DNA of 64,000 nt from Saprospiraceae bacterium (GTDB lineage: Bacteria > Bacteroidota > Bacteroidia > Chitinophagales > Saprospiraceae). Numbering within the stretch: the first letter of the stretch is position 1; every line of letters starts with the position of its first letter. The notes beneath the pieces are model-generated. The model saw only the letters and a list, made by a program, of their open reading frames with translations, searched no databases and was not told the origin of the DNA. The stretch is from assembly GCA_016711125.1 (NCBI GenBank), contig JADJTQ010000011.1, forward strand, positions 12,772 through 76,771, read 5' to 3'. Made by a program: the position numbers and the translations under genes. Below, one piece after another: positions 53,085-64,000 of this stretch.

Positions 53085-54482
53085 ATGAAAAAGATTCACT
53101 CCATTTTTCTTTTTGTCTTCCTCCTAACTTCAATATTAGATGCTCAGGAGGATGGTATCACCGTAAAACAAAATAATGTCGGAATTGGAACGACGGATCC
53201 TCAAACAGTCCTTCATATTGACGGACAAATTGCACCTGAATTAGTGATAGAATTTGATGATACCACGGGAGGCTATGGAGAATTTCAGCTTCGCGATCAA
53301 AATGCAAAAAAATGGTCAATTGGAACGTCCAGAAATAGTTCGACATATCCAAATTCATTCTACATCTGGCAGTACACAGACTCAATCAATAGTTCGGTTA
53401 ATAAGCAAAGATTTACGATCGGCAATCAAGGAAATGTGGGAATTGGAACCCAGGCACCAGCTTATCAATTGCACATGCAAGGTACCAGTAATAGGATTGC
53501 TCAATTCGAGAGTACGAATGGTGGTGCAACTCAATTAAGATTGAAAAGTACCTCATCAAGTAACCGGAGGTTAATCGGTGAATCCGATACCCAGGTAAAG
53601 AACCAGATTTCATTTGAAAATAATGATTTGAAAATTTACGGGCAAACGGCTTCAACCAATCCAGTTAATATTAGAACCGACGGGACCAACAATGTTGGTT
53701 TCAATCAAATAAGCTCATTCGGTACTTCAGCTAACGGTGTTATCGGTATCGGTGAAGGAACTGCCCCAACCACTAGTCCGGCAAACATGATTCAACTTTA
53801 TGCTGATAACACTACTTCATCTTCAGCCGAACTAAAGGTTCGCGATGAAGCAGGTAATGTCACGATTCTTTCCAATAGTCAATTACAAAATCTCTCCTAT
53901 ACAGCAGGAACTCGACAATTGAACATCTCCTCCGGAACTGGCGCAACACTTCCATTATTCACCAGTTCCCAAGCTGGGTTGTCACCTGCATCTGGTGGTG
54001 ACACCACCAAGTTTTTGAGAGCCGATGGTACATGGAAGAAGCCACAAATTTCTAGCGGATTGTCATCTATAACTACAAGCAATTTTAATGTGACCTCAAA
54101 CACAACATTAGCCAATATTCCAAACTTGTCATGCAATGTTGAGGCCGGTAAAACATATGCATTGGAGGCTGTATTGTTTACATCTGGTGGAAGTGGTGGA
54201 ACGAAAGTTGCAATATCAGGCAGTGCTACCAGTTCATCAACAATATATTCTGGATACGCTGTTATTCTGTATGCAGGAATCCAAGGATATGCTCGTAGCA
54301 CTTCTCTTGGAGGTGCAGTGGTGACTTCGTCATATAATGGTGGTGATATCAATATAACTGGAACAGTCCAAGTTAGTGCATCAGGGACTTTAACAGTACA
54401 GTTTGCTCAAGGTTATTCAAATGCCACTGCAAGTACAGTGTTGGCTGGAAGTTTTTTTAAGCTGACCCCAATTTCGAACTGA
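53085..54482 (+). CDS. Secreted tail-fibre-like protein
   Basis: The ATG at 53085 gives signal peptide MKKIHSIFLFVFLLTSILDAQ. The body has the repeating VGIGTTDPQTVLHIDG and VGIGTQAPAYQLHM units common in Bacteroidota trimeric fibre-like proteins, a linker KVRDEAGNVT, the segment GDTTKFLRADGTWKKP, and a C-terminal beta-sandwich (CNVEAGKTYALEAVLFTSG ... VQFAQGYSNATAS) resembling receptor-binding tips. No T9SS sorting domain is visible. A surface fibre or adhesin role is likely. Confidence 0.7.
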   Translation: MKKIHSIFLFVFLLTSILDAQEDGITVKQNNVGIGTTDPQTVLHIDGQIAPELVIEFDDTTGGYGEFQLRDQNAKKWSIGTSRNSSTYPNSFYIWQYTDSINSSVNKQRFTIGNQGNVGIGTQAPAYQLHMQGTSNRIAQFESTNGGATQLRLKSTSSSNRRLIGESDTQVKNQISFENNDLKIYGQTASTNPVNIRTDGTNNVGFNQISSFGTSANGVIGIGEGTAPTTSPANMIQLYADNTTSSSAELKVRDEAGNVTILSNSQLQNLSYTAGTRQLNISSGTGATLPLFTSSQAGLSPASGGDTTKFLRADGTWKKPQISSGLSSITTSNFNVTSNTTLANIPNLSCNVEAGKTYALEAVLFTSGGSGGTKVAISGSATSSSTIYSGYAVILYAGIQGYARSTSLGGAVVTSSYNGGDINITGTVQVSASGTLTVQFAQGYSNATASTVLAGSFFKLTPISN

Positions 54483-54589
54483 GAAGATATTTTAAGAAAA
54501 ACCCACCCTTCCCACCTTTCACTTATGATGGAGTCTATAATAACAATTTGGCTTTGGACAAGGACTGTGAATTATAAAATTCAAAAAAA

Positions 54590-57500
54590 ATGATCAAAAA
54601 AATTATAGGTAGCGCAATATTTTTCATTTTGCTATTCGCTACAGGATATTCAGGCATCTATGCTCAAACACAAAGTACAAGAATACTATTAAATCAAAAC
54701 GGAATTCAATCGGTCAGGCTACTGGACTCGACAAGACTTGAAAATGCTCGGATAAAGTCAAATTATGTGCAATTGCAACAGAATTTCTTATTGACTGATT
54801 CTGCGGGACTTGAAATTGTACTTTCCGATTCGTGTATTTTATCTACAGAAATTGATATTTCGCTGGAATTTAGCGCAGACACCTTTATTTACCATATTAT
54901 GGATGGGGATATTTTAGATAGTGACGAAATTGTAATCACGTCATCTAATCTAGAGGTTGGAGATACCATTGAGTTTGCTCGATCTGAATATTACATCTAT
55001 CTAATTCATAACAGCGTAGTCCTGGACTATTTTGCATTTACCTCCGCAGACACAATACTGCGAACCGCGTTAAAAGTAAACGCGGCTAATAATTGTCATC
55101 TGGAACTAAAAGTAAAAGAACTGACCATTCCACCGGTGGATACTTCCGTGTTCGAATTTCTAGACACACTCCTAATCGTAGCCGAAGGCGACTCAGTAGG
55201 TCCCTATTTATTACGTACATCGGGATCAACAAACGCTTCGATAGATATCGCCTTAATTACCGATAGTACTCCTCATTTTGACAATTATAGTACCATCAAT
55301 CGAGTTTTTAGCATTTCTGACACCCTTTACTATTCATTTCTCACGGATTCGATTAATGGATTAAATGATGAAAATGACAGTTATATTTTCGAGTTAACAA
55401 CTCTATCTCCATATTCCATCATTGGACCTCGATCAAGACTTCACGTGGTCGTCGTGGACGACATCCAGGACTCACTCACTGCCATTAACCCCGCTGGTAT
55501 TATCATCACTGCAGTAGATAACCAGGTGGATGATCTGGATCGCGTTTCTCTGACGAATTTAACCCCGATTTATCCCAATACTTCTTTTTCCATCGCCAAT
55601 GCTCTTTATGAAAAAGTTTCCAATGGGCATGGAAGATGGTATGGCTCTAGTGCGATAAAGAGCCCTAATATTGCCTCCCAGAAAATCACCTACACCGGTA
55701 GTTCTACTCTACCCATTGGATCCGTGATCTGCTTTGATATTCCGAGTACAGGTACCGGACCGGCTCTTTTTGTTAAAGATTTTGAGATCAATGGAATTAC
55801 ATCCAGTGATTTCACGATCGAAAATGATGGAAATGTTGCTGATCCCGATATCAGCCTAAGTATTGAGCATCCGGAAGCACTTTTTCTCATGCAAGGATCA
55901 TGGGATTTTAATAGTGAATATGGCGAATTTTTCGGATCGGTATTGCATGGTGTTCAAATTGGTAGTGATTGGCTGGATGACCTCTTTATCAATCCTACAT
56001 ATATTTCCGATAAGCCCGAAGATATTGCCTGTTTTACCGCCGATTGGGGGGGCAGTTTAAAAATTGCTACCTATTATAACTGTGACAACGGCTACAGTGA
56101 AACCAGCACCCTAACCATCATGTCTGAAATATCACAAGCTGCCAATTGGGTTTTTGAAATTCCTACCACCGCTCTTGATCTACCGACCAATATTTGTCAA
56201 ATGCAATGCGACATCGAAGTGCTTGATACCTTTTGGTACATCAGTGTAAAGGACTTGATCATTCCTTGTGAGGACGCATCCAATTATCAGAACCTGGTCG
56301 ATGATTGGCTTAACTCATATGGTAATGGTGCAGCATTTTCCTCTTGCGGCATAATTTCCATTACCAATAACTATGATAGTCTGACACTCGTATGTGGTAC
56401 TTCTACGATGACGGAAGTCATATTTACAGCAACCGATTCTTGTAGTCACAGTTTTGCTGACACGGGACTGATTATTATTACCGATACGATTGCACCTATA
56501 TGGACCTCTGCTCCGGAACCATTGACGCTATTCTGCATCGATTCAACCATTGCGGATAGTTTAATCAATCATTGGCTGAGTGGCTTTGGCGGAGGTTTAG
56601 TTTTTGATGCATGTAATAGCGTGGTGATCGTCAACGACTACAATCCTCAACAATTGATTTGCGACAGCATTTTAACCGTCACCTTCACGGCCACCGATGA
56701 TTGTGGTAATCAACAAATCGAGCAATCTTATATTGAGATCCAGGACGATGTCCCTCCTGTCTTTATTACTTATCCCCACAATCTATTTCTGTCTTGTGAT
56801 GGAGGTTATGATATTCAAGATACGATTGCATATTGGCTGGGTGAATTTGGATATGCATCCACCATGGATGAATGCAGTAACGTCACAACTTATTTTTTAA
56901 TTCCGCCCGGATTGGATAGTATTTCCTGTCCGGTGGACACTTCCATTCAAGTCTCATTTTTCATCCGGGATGATTGCTACAACTACGCTAAAGCTGACGC
57001 CTATATTTATATTAGATCGAGCACCGATACTTGCGATACCAATATATTCCTCGAACAAGATTCAAATGTCCTGGTCGTAAAGGATTTTGATTGTTCGGGC
57101 GTTCGATTTATGAACTGGGAATATCAGACCGTAGGTGATAGCACCTGGACTTTTATAACCCTGACCCAGGACACGATTCTCCCTCCAGTTTTAGGCCAAG
57201 GCACTTATCGAGTAACAACCAGTTGTCATGGCGAGTGTCCGGATACCCTGGAAATTTACTATCCGGTTTGTGATAGTCTTAGCATGGCCATTGAAGATTC
57301 CGCTATAGGTCTAAAATGGGGCACTTTATTGTATGGTAGTCAACCGGTCACCAATTACTTGATTTCATGGGTGGATGAATCGGGAGAAGAAGTGTTTAGA
57401 TCCGCTGCTGGAGTTTATTATGATACGACCACGCTTCCGCATCCTTTACCGGTATTTCAACCGGTCTTACCCGGAAAGTATTTACCGATCATACTTGCCA

Positions 57501-59026
57501 GTGATTTTGGAAATTATCTAACCTGTTTTGATAGTGCAACAGTTGAACCTCTAGAGTGTGGTAATGATTATTCATTTGATTATGATGGTGTTGGAGGTAT
57601 TATTGCATCACATGAAGCAGAATTTGAAATAACAGATTCCACTTGGTTAAAATTCTGGTTTCAAACGAAATTCGGTCCAATCGGAAATCCAGATCGCTTA
57701 CTAGTAGTATATGATGGTGATACCCTCCTCAACACCGGATTCATCCTCTGGGATGACCCCCATTTCAGAATGGTTCGGGTCAATCATGTTACAGGTGTAG
57801 ATCGAGTCAAAATTTTCATTGAAAATCAAGGATCGCCAAACACAATTACTAAATACATCATGAAAGTTAAGTGCTGTGATGCCTACATGGATTGTGATTC
57901 GCTGTCTTTAGGGTCCCAGGAGTACGGATCAATAATCGCTAGTGGTACACCGGGAAGTTGCAGCATTACACCCGTGCCGGACACTACTTGGACCCATGAA
58001 TATTTTTGGGATCATTACTGTCTTGATCTTGACATTCTAGAGGTGCCAACCAATCTTAACCTAAATTCGAATCGTACTGTTTGTGCCACTGGATCAAGTG
58101 TATTTGCCACTTGTACAGATGGTGATTCAATTGTGGTTTCCAATTTAGCTTCGGAGGGCTATTCGAGTGGAATTGGTTTTGTTCTCAATTTCTCCACAGA
58201 TATGTCCAGCTACTACTCAAATCTTAAAAATAAGTTACAGGCGATCGAAAGTGATTCAAATAGATACGTCAATTTGACTTTCAACGAGTACACCTGTATC
58301 GACGATGAAGATCCTAAATACACGGTGTTCTTTTTAATTCCACTTGCAAGTGAAATTACTTTCGATGATGACGACCATAAAATAATCTATGTATTGGATT
58401 CCATTAACCCTTATGATTCAGCAACTTTTAATTGCAGTGGCAGCATGAAGGGAATCTATAATATTCTTAATTCTAAATTTAGTTACAATTCTTCTGACAC
58501 GATTTTTGATTCCTATGGATCAATATTTATAAGTCGTCAATCAACTATACAATCGAACTTTTTTGCAGGAAATGGAACCACTACTCATAAAACATTTACG
58601 AATGACTCCTGCACTATTCAGAGGACCATTGCCCTATCAGCTTTAGACTACGAGTGTGCTTGTGATACCTGGGTTCTCAAAGAAAATGGTATCACCATCG
58701 ACAGTGGCGGTTCAACATCCTGTCCAATTCCAGACTTTGCACATCAGTCATCTGAAATCACCTATTTGCCGGACGATTATTTCAAAATTTATCCCAACCC
58801 CACTCGAGGTGTCTTAAAGATTGATTTTATCAATCCGATCGGGGAAGACATAACCATAGCAGTTCTTGATTTAAATGGCCGATTAATAAAACAACAAAAG
58901 TATTTAGCCATTAAAGGATTTAATACCACCGAAATTGATATGAATGAAACACCGGTTGGCATGTATATTCTAAACCTACATGGTCAATCCCAAACTAATT
59001 CGGATCGATTTATTTTAATGCGCTAA
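54590..59026 (+). CDS. Giant T9SS-sorted secreted protein with HYR-like domains (1478 aa)
   Basis: Signal peptide MIKKIIGSAIFFILLFATGYSGIYAQ, a long non-repetitive beta-rich first half, then several HYR/SprB-like units around residues 540-830 recognisable by TLVCGTSTMTEVIFTATDSC, LICDSILTVTFTATDDCGNQQ and DDVPPVF, each with paired cysteines. Two further beta-rich regions and a type A sorting domain (FKIYPNPTRGVLKIDF ... GMYILNLHG) end the protein. Related proteins serve as adhesins or gliding/surface filaments in Bacteroidota. No frameshift was seen. Confidence 0.8.
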   Translation: MIKKIIGSAIFFILLFATGYSGIYAQTQSTRILLNQNGIQSVRLLDSTRLENARIKSNYVQLQQNFLLTDSAGLEIVLSDSCILSTEIDISLEFSADTFIYHIMDGDILDSDEIVITSSNLEVGDTIEFARSEYYIYLIHNSVVLDYFAFTSADTILRTALKVNAANNCHLELKVKELTIPPVDTSVFEFLDTLLIVAEGDSVGPYLLRTSGSTNASIDIALITDSTPHFDNYSTINRVFSISDTLYYSFLTDSINGLNDENDSYIFELTTLSPYSIIGPRSRLHVVVVDDIQDSLTAINPAGIIITAVDNQVDDLDRVSLTNLTPIYPNTSFSIANALYEKVSNGHGRWYGSSAIKSPNIASQKITYTGSSTLPIGSVICFDIPSTGTGPALFVKDFEINGITSSDFTIENDGNVADPDISLSIEHPEALFLMQGSWDFNSEYGEFFGSVLHGVQIGSDWLDDLFINPTYISDKPEDIACFTADWGGSLKIATYYNCDNGYSETSTLTIMSEISQAANWVFEIPTTALDLPTNICQMQCDIEVLDTFWYISVKDLIIPCEDASNYQNLVDDWLNSYGNGAAFSSCGIISITNNYDSLTLVCGTSTMTEVIFTATDSCSHSFADTGLIIITDTIAPIWTSAPEPLTLFCIDSTIADSLINHWLSGFGGGLVFDACNSVVIVNDYNPQQLICDSILTVTFTATDDCGNQQIEQSYIEIQDDVPPVFITYPHNLFLSCDGGYDIQDTIAYWLGEFGYASTMDECSNVTTYFLIPPGLDSISCPVDTSIQVSFFIRDDCYNYAKADAYIYIRSSTDTCDTNIFLEQDSNVLVVKDFDCSGVRFMNWEYQTVGDSTWTFITLTQDTILPPVLGQGTYRVTTSCHGECPDTLEIYYPVCDSLSMAIEDSAIGLKWGTLLYGSQPVTNYLISWVDESGEEVFRSAAGVYYDTTTLPHPLPVFQPVLPGKYLPIILASDFGNYLTCFDSATVEPLECGNDYSFDYDGVGGIIASHEAEFEITDSTWLKFWFQTKFGPIGNPDRLLVVYDGDTLLNTGFILWDDPHFRMVRVNHVTGVDRVKIFIENQGSPNTITKYIMKVKCCDAYMDCDSLSLGSQEYGSIIASGTPGSCSITPVPDTTWTHEYFWDHYCLDLDILEVPTNLNLNSNRTVCATGSSVFATCTDGDSIVVSNLASEGYSSGIGFVLNFSTDMSSYYSNLKNKLQAIESDSNRYVNLTFNEYTCIDDEDPKYTVFFLIPLASEITFDDDDHKIIYVLDSINPYDSATFNCSGSMKGIYNILNSKFSYNSSDTIFDSYGSIFISRQSTIQSNFFAGNGTTTHKTFTNDSCTIQRTIALSALDYECACDTWVLKENGITIDSGGSTSCPIPDFAHQSSEITYLPDDYFKIYPNPTRGVLKIDFINPIGEDITIAVLDLNGRLIKQQKYLAIKGFNTTEIDMNETPVGMYILNLHGQSQTNSDRFILMR

Positions 59027-59064
59027 TACCTAATATCATCTCCTAATTCAGAAAACCTGTCGCG

Positions 59065-62000
59065 ATGAAACTTAACGACTTCAAGTATATTGCTTTGTTC
59101 ATTCTTGCATCCACCTTTGTTCATGCTCAACAGATTGATCCCACTACGAATTATATGCCATCACCCGATGCGGCTGGTTTGGGAAAGTACGGCGATGTCT
59201 CAGTTGGCTACCACACTGGTTCTGCCGGAATTAGCATTCCCCTTATATGAATTAAAGGGAAAAAAATTGTCCGTGCCTATTTCGCTCAGTTATAATTCCA
59301 GTGGAATAAGGGTAGATGAAGTGGCCAGCGCAGTAGGCTTGGGTTGGAGCCTAAATGCAGGCGGCGTAGTGACAAGAACAGTAAGAGGTTTGCCTGACGA
59401 AGATCCGAATGGCTGGCTTAATACAGGACCGATAACCGAGGTCCTAGGTAGCGCTGTTCTTCAAAAATCCGCTTTACGAGGTGAATTGGACACGGAGGCG
59501 GACGAATTCTTCTACAACTTTTTAGGCTATACAGGTAAATTTGTTATTGAAAAAGGAGGAGAAGTAAGAACCATTCCTTATAACAATTTAAAAATTATTC
59601 CAAATGAATACCTGGATCAATTCATCATACAAACACCTGATGGGAGCGTTTTCCTATTTGCAAATCTGGAATCTGGGACAAATGAAACTTATTGCGACCT
59701 TAGCCATGATGAACCACATTTTCCCGTCACTTCCTCTTGGTACCTTACGGAATATCAGAACCCAGCTCAGACCAATGAGATAATTAAGTTTAAATATAAG
59801 TCATCTGAGACCACTTATATTTCAAATTACAGTGCTGAAGCTTATGGAAGACCGCTCATTCTACAAACTTACCAAGGTCCAAAGCAACACTGCAATTTTA
59901 ACTGTAGCAAACCGTTAGATGACCAATGTGTAAATATAGCTCGCACACAAACGCTCTACCTGGATTCCATTATTACAGCAGTTGGCCATGTAGTCTTCCA
60001 ACACCGGCAACGTACCGATATTAATGGTGGGCTTTCTTATGATACACTACTGGTTTATGGCGCAGCAGATCAGCTGTTGCAGCGCATAACGCTCAATCAT
60101 TCCTACTTTCATTGTCCTGGCCGTTCATTTGATGAAACATTGAAATATACGTTTGATTCTACCGATACACACTTCCGTCTAAAACTCAACTCCGTGATAA
60201 TCGAAGGACAACCAGATGGAGAGCTCACGTATGACTTACAGTACTATGAAGATCAGTCTCTTCCGCCAAGATTAAGCCTTGCTAAAGACTATTGGGGATT
60301 CTACAACGGTAGAACTTCCAATATTAGTTTATTGCCATCCATACCAAATCAATTGAATGATAATTTTGCGGTAAAACTGGCAGATCGCAGGCCTGTGAAA
60401 GAGTTTATTAAAACAGGAATGCTTAAAAAAATAGAATTCCCCACAGGGGGTTCACAAAGTTTTGAATATGAAGCACATGATTCTAAAAGTGATCCCGACT
60501 CTGTCGAGCAATTTGTGGCTAAGTCACAATTCATAGGTCATCTTTTTGACTCAGATCCTGCCATAGAGACATTTTCGATTTGCAACCTTGAAGGTACCGC
60601 AGTATATGACTTAGAAATAGACTATACTTGGACCCTCAACGTCCCGGATGAGATTCTTGTAGATATCTTGGTTGGTAAAACGTCACACTCTATCTACATA
60701 AATCCTGATCAAGGAGATGGATCTGCCACTGCAAGGATTTCATTCTTTATTGACACCTGCATTGATATCACAGTCAGAAGCTACGGACTCACTAATTCAC
60801 TTTCGATTGATCGGCTAAGATATTCCGTAAAAGAAAATGTGCTAATTGATGAAGGAATAGCTCAGGTTGGAGGTGCTAGAATTAGAGAAATCGTAACTGA
60901 TGATAAAGAAGGGAATACTCTTCATAGGACATTTAAATACGTTGATGAAAGTGGCAATTCGAGTGGCAATTTGAATTTTAGACCAATCTTCGATGGAATA
61001 AGAGGTACAAATTTTTTATGTGTTGCCCCAGAAACAGGGCCACTTCTCTTAGACTGTTATTGGGCTTGGAAGAGTAGCAGCTCCGCTATTCCTCTTGGTG
61101 AATATAACGGCAGTCACATTTTTTATGAGCGAGTTGAAGAATTTTACAACGAGGGCTCTTTAGGTAAAGGTGTTTTTGAGTATAATGTTGTTTTCAGCAC
61201 TCAAGCAGATCTTACCGGATTTCAGATTGATGATCTGGATGATACTTATGTGAATGCAGCATTGGTCGGCAAGCCATTAAACAATGAAAATTGGAAATCC
61301 GGTTTTTTAATGCATGAGGCGCATTATCAAAATAACCTGCTAATTAATGAAAAGGAGTATCACTATACCTTCGATATATCTCCAACAAATGGCAATAAAA
61401 CCATCGAGTGTTTAGGCGTGCCGATCTCACCAAGTACAGTTTTGTTAAAGGAGGGTTCCTTTCCACACGTCTTTTACAAAACCTACTCAAACTGGTTCAC
61501 TTTAGACACGGTCATTGAAAGATTTTATGATGATGCTGGTTCAAACTTTGTAGAGAAAGTCACCACCAATGTGTATGATCCGGACAATTTAATGCAGATT
61601 TCTTCCTCTTTCGTAAACTGTGACGGAGCGGTTTATACTGATAATACTGTCTATGAACAAATAGGAGATTTTGACCAGACGCCTGGTGAATACGTTATCT
61701 TAAACAAAGAAACCACCACCAAAAAAGGAAGCCAGATTATTACTGGTGCCCAATATACATATCCTTCAAGTGGTCCCCTTCGATTGCCAGTTACGATTCA
61801 TAACTACGAGGGCTCGTTTGGCTGGGATCTTTACGGTACCTATGGTGCATATAGTAGTGATGGCTATCCTGCTACTTTCACCAAAGCAAATTATCCTCCA
61901 GTGGTATACACTTGGAGCAACGGCCTCCTTTTTGACCAAGTTTTTGCCGACTTCACCTGGCATTTTGGCTACGATGATAATCATCGCAAACTTGATTCAT

Positions 62001-64000
62001 TGATTCAAGTCGATGGGCAAGTCATCACATACAGCTATGATGGGCTACAACGCTTAAAAACAATGACTGAACGTGCAGGTAAGCGGGTCACCTCACATGC
62101 TTATACCCTTGGGGGGCCTAATTTTATTACCACCAGCACTAGTTATGATGATGCCCCTACCCGTACGATCGAAAAACATTTTGATGGCTTAGGTCGATAT
62201 CTCCGGACAAATTCTATCGCCTACGATCCGCAAGGAGGTGGTGATGTGATTACGGATGGAGGAAGCCTCGATCCGCTCGGCAGAATGATCAAACAAGTTT
62301 TTCTGCCAGACACCTATCAAACCAATACATATGAGGGATCACCTCATGGCAGAATATTGGAAACCAGATTTCCGGATGGAGCCACTATTCAACAAGGATA
62401 TCCCTATACCAACTATTTCGTTACCCAGGTGATTGACGAAAACGATCACCCCACCACCACAACCACCGATTTGGTCGCGAAGCCGCATCAGGTGAAGAAT
62501 GCGATCAATGGTATCACTGCATACTACTACAATGGTTTCGATAATATAGACAGCATAACCACGCCTGAAATGAATATGTATTCGTATGGATACGATAGCA
62601 AACAACGACTCGTTTCAAAGTCGGTACCCGGCGGGGGGCCTGTTACTTTTATCTATAATGATCGTGACTTAATTGAAACGACTACCGATGCTAATAGTAA
62701 GGTCATTCAAAAATACTACGATGTACACAACCGCGATTCTATCGTTACGATTGATGGCAAATCAATCGTTTATGACTATGATAAAGACCGTCTCACTGAC
62801 AAAGGTGCACAGAGTTTTGGTGGCGTAACCTTAACGGATGAATATATCTATGACGTGTATGGTCGTATTATGACCCAGAACAGTACTACCATTGCAGGAG
62901 AAGACGCCTACGACTTTTCTTACCTGCATTCTGATTTAACCATTACCAATAACCGGGAACGCAGTGATGTTATCCTCAATCAGAATTTCTCGTATGACAA
63001 CTGGGGGCGCCCAGTAAATCACGATTTGGGTATCAGTAATGGTCCTTCCGCTACCATCCAGGCTAATACCTGGAATAAAAGAGATGAATTGATCGCAAAG
63101 GGCCTCTTTGGAGAAACTGGTAAGTTGCTGCAAGCACAAAAATTTATGTATCATATTCGCGGCTGGCTCACTGATATCAATAAAGTGGAATCTGGTATTG
63201 ACCTGACTCAATTAATGGCTTGCGATGCCATCCCTCCTGGTGACTCCATACCGGATTTTTTGGCAATAATGAAGAAGAAACTGATACCACCTTTTCGATT
63301 CAAGACATTCTAGATCGTCGCTTTCACCAAGATTTTGCATTGGGGGGCTTCAACCGTTGTGCTCAGACGGTGTGTGATACCCTCGATTGTGACAGTATGA
63401 CTAAACTGCAGCAATTGACCGATATCACAGAGATCTTGCAAATGATGAAAGACAGTCTCTTAGAGGAAAATTCCATTGTGTGTGAAGGCACTTCCGTTTT
63501 AACCACCCATACCGGCAATGCTCGATCCTATCTAATTCCCAGTAAATTATTTCGCATCCGCCTTTGTGATGGCTCTGAATATTACATACCAGAGCAATTT
63601 CTGAATGAATTATCCGGCACTTACGAGATACTACAAGAAATTCCTGTCACGGATATTAATCAAACGTTCAATATTCAAAGAAAATCCAGACCAGGCCGGG
63701 CCACCCTATCTGAACTTTTACCTAATATAGCGGATGGTGAAAACCTCGAGATCAATAACTATTCATCTTGTCAAATCGAAGAGTGTATCGAAGTGACTCC
63801 ACCGGTATGTGACTCTGCTTCTACTACGGCTCAAAATCATTTTCTGGATTCGCTAAAATCCATCAATAACAATATTGATGCAAGTGCGCTAGGATATCCG
63901 CTGAATCTAGTAAAAGTGTTGCTTTGTAACGGTACCGAGGTTTACTTGTTGGAAAGTGAATTGAGTCTATTGCCAGGAAATTATACCTCGATACAAACCA
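59065..64000 (+). CDS. RHS/YD-repeat-like secreted protein (two apparent frameshifts; runs off right edge)
   Basis: The start at 59065 gives the signal peptide MKLNDFKYIALFILASTFVHAQ and GKYGDVSVGYHTGSAGISIP; the frame then stops (59248-59250) and continues one base off as YELKGKKLSVPISLSYNSSGIRVDEVASAVGLGW. Dropping one T near 59240 joins them. RHS-core YD repeats follow (YSYDGLQRLKTMTERAG, YSYGYDSKQRLVSK, YDVYGRIMTQNS) up to 63250, where TTTTTT is one T short of the frame that goes on DFFGNNEEETDTTFSIQDI to the window end. The last 250 residues contain segments such as LCDGSEYYIPEQFL. It would be exported; no C-terminal toxin is in view. Confidence 0.8.

Overview
The window looks like part of a large plasmid (or plasmid-derived accessory region) of a Bacteroidota bacterium, most likely Saprospiria-type (Lewinella/Haliscomenobacter-like). 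Evidence: type IX secretion C-terminal sorting domains (YPNPT-type motifs) on several secreted proteins, TAnnTTTG promoter elements, no obvious Shine-Dalgarno sequences, YD/RHS-type wall-less surface proteins, and a Rep_3-type initiator with an iteron array next to a ParA-type partition locus. No rRNA, tRNA or CRISPR array was seen, so the taxonomy is inference.

Layout. 1-2649 (minus): the N-terminal half of an RHS-like secreted protein, translationally coupled to a secreted M43-like metallopeptidase homologue whose zinc site is destroyed; a divergent XRE regulator follows (2851-3078). 3571-12020: a mobile or replicative module with a DnaB-N/RecA-like ATPase, a tyrosine recombinase fused to a P-loop ATPase and C-terminal membrane helices, and a coupled operon (small protein, lipoprotein, YdjM-like membrane protein, periplasmic coiled-coil protein, GC-rich uncertain tail). 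It is bounded by two copies of a GGTGCA-rich repeat; the second copy carries a ghost of the recombinase 3' end. 12145-13993: AT-rich repeats, a WGR protein, ParA and a ribbon-helix-helix partner (partition). 14056-15156: a decayed methyltransferase.

15353-18067, 28889-31524 and 31527-34539 are three copies of a secreted two-gene unit (T9SS protein of unknown function plus HExxH protease); the third copy is interrupted by an IS1634-like element with TTAA target duplication and has lost its protease. 18368-20234 is the plasmid replication origin and Rep gene. 20334-27981 is a four-gene restriction-like cassette (MmeI-like DNA methyltransferase, AlbA/Schlafen-type ATPase, DEAD-type helicase, GIY-YIG nuclease), followed by an IS630 remnant and a duplicated 3' fragment of rep.

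34545-41049 is the most striking block. A divergent ECF sigma factor gene pair faces an operon encoding a ubiquitin-like protein ending in Gly, an E2-like protein, a JAB-E1 fusion and a DUF6527-type protein, followed by a Septu-like ATPase/HNH pair. Identical TGTCACGCTT boxes in opposite orientation lie between the sigma factor and the ubiquitin-like operon, suggesting joint control. 41207-46247 carries YegP-like genes, another HNH nuclease, membrane proteins, repeats and a serine recombinase. 47007-52121 has an XRE-cupin regulator, a lipoprotein, a beta-barrel and a DUF2079-like membrane protein. 52190-64000 carries secreted tail-fibre-like, giant T9SS adhesin-like and RHS-like genes.

Caveat: about a dozen otherwise well-conserved genes contain single-base frameshifts, several in homopolymers (for example ParA at an A5 run, the right RHS gene at a T6 run, the methyltransferase at a C5 run). 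Either the assembly has uncorrected indels or the replicon is decaying; the read data would decide.
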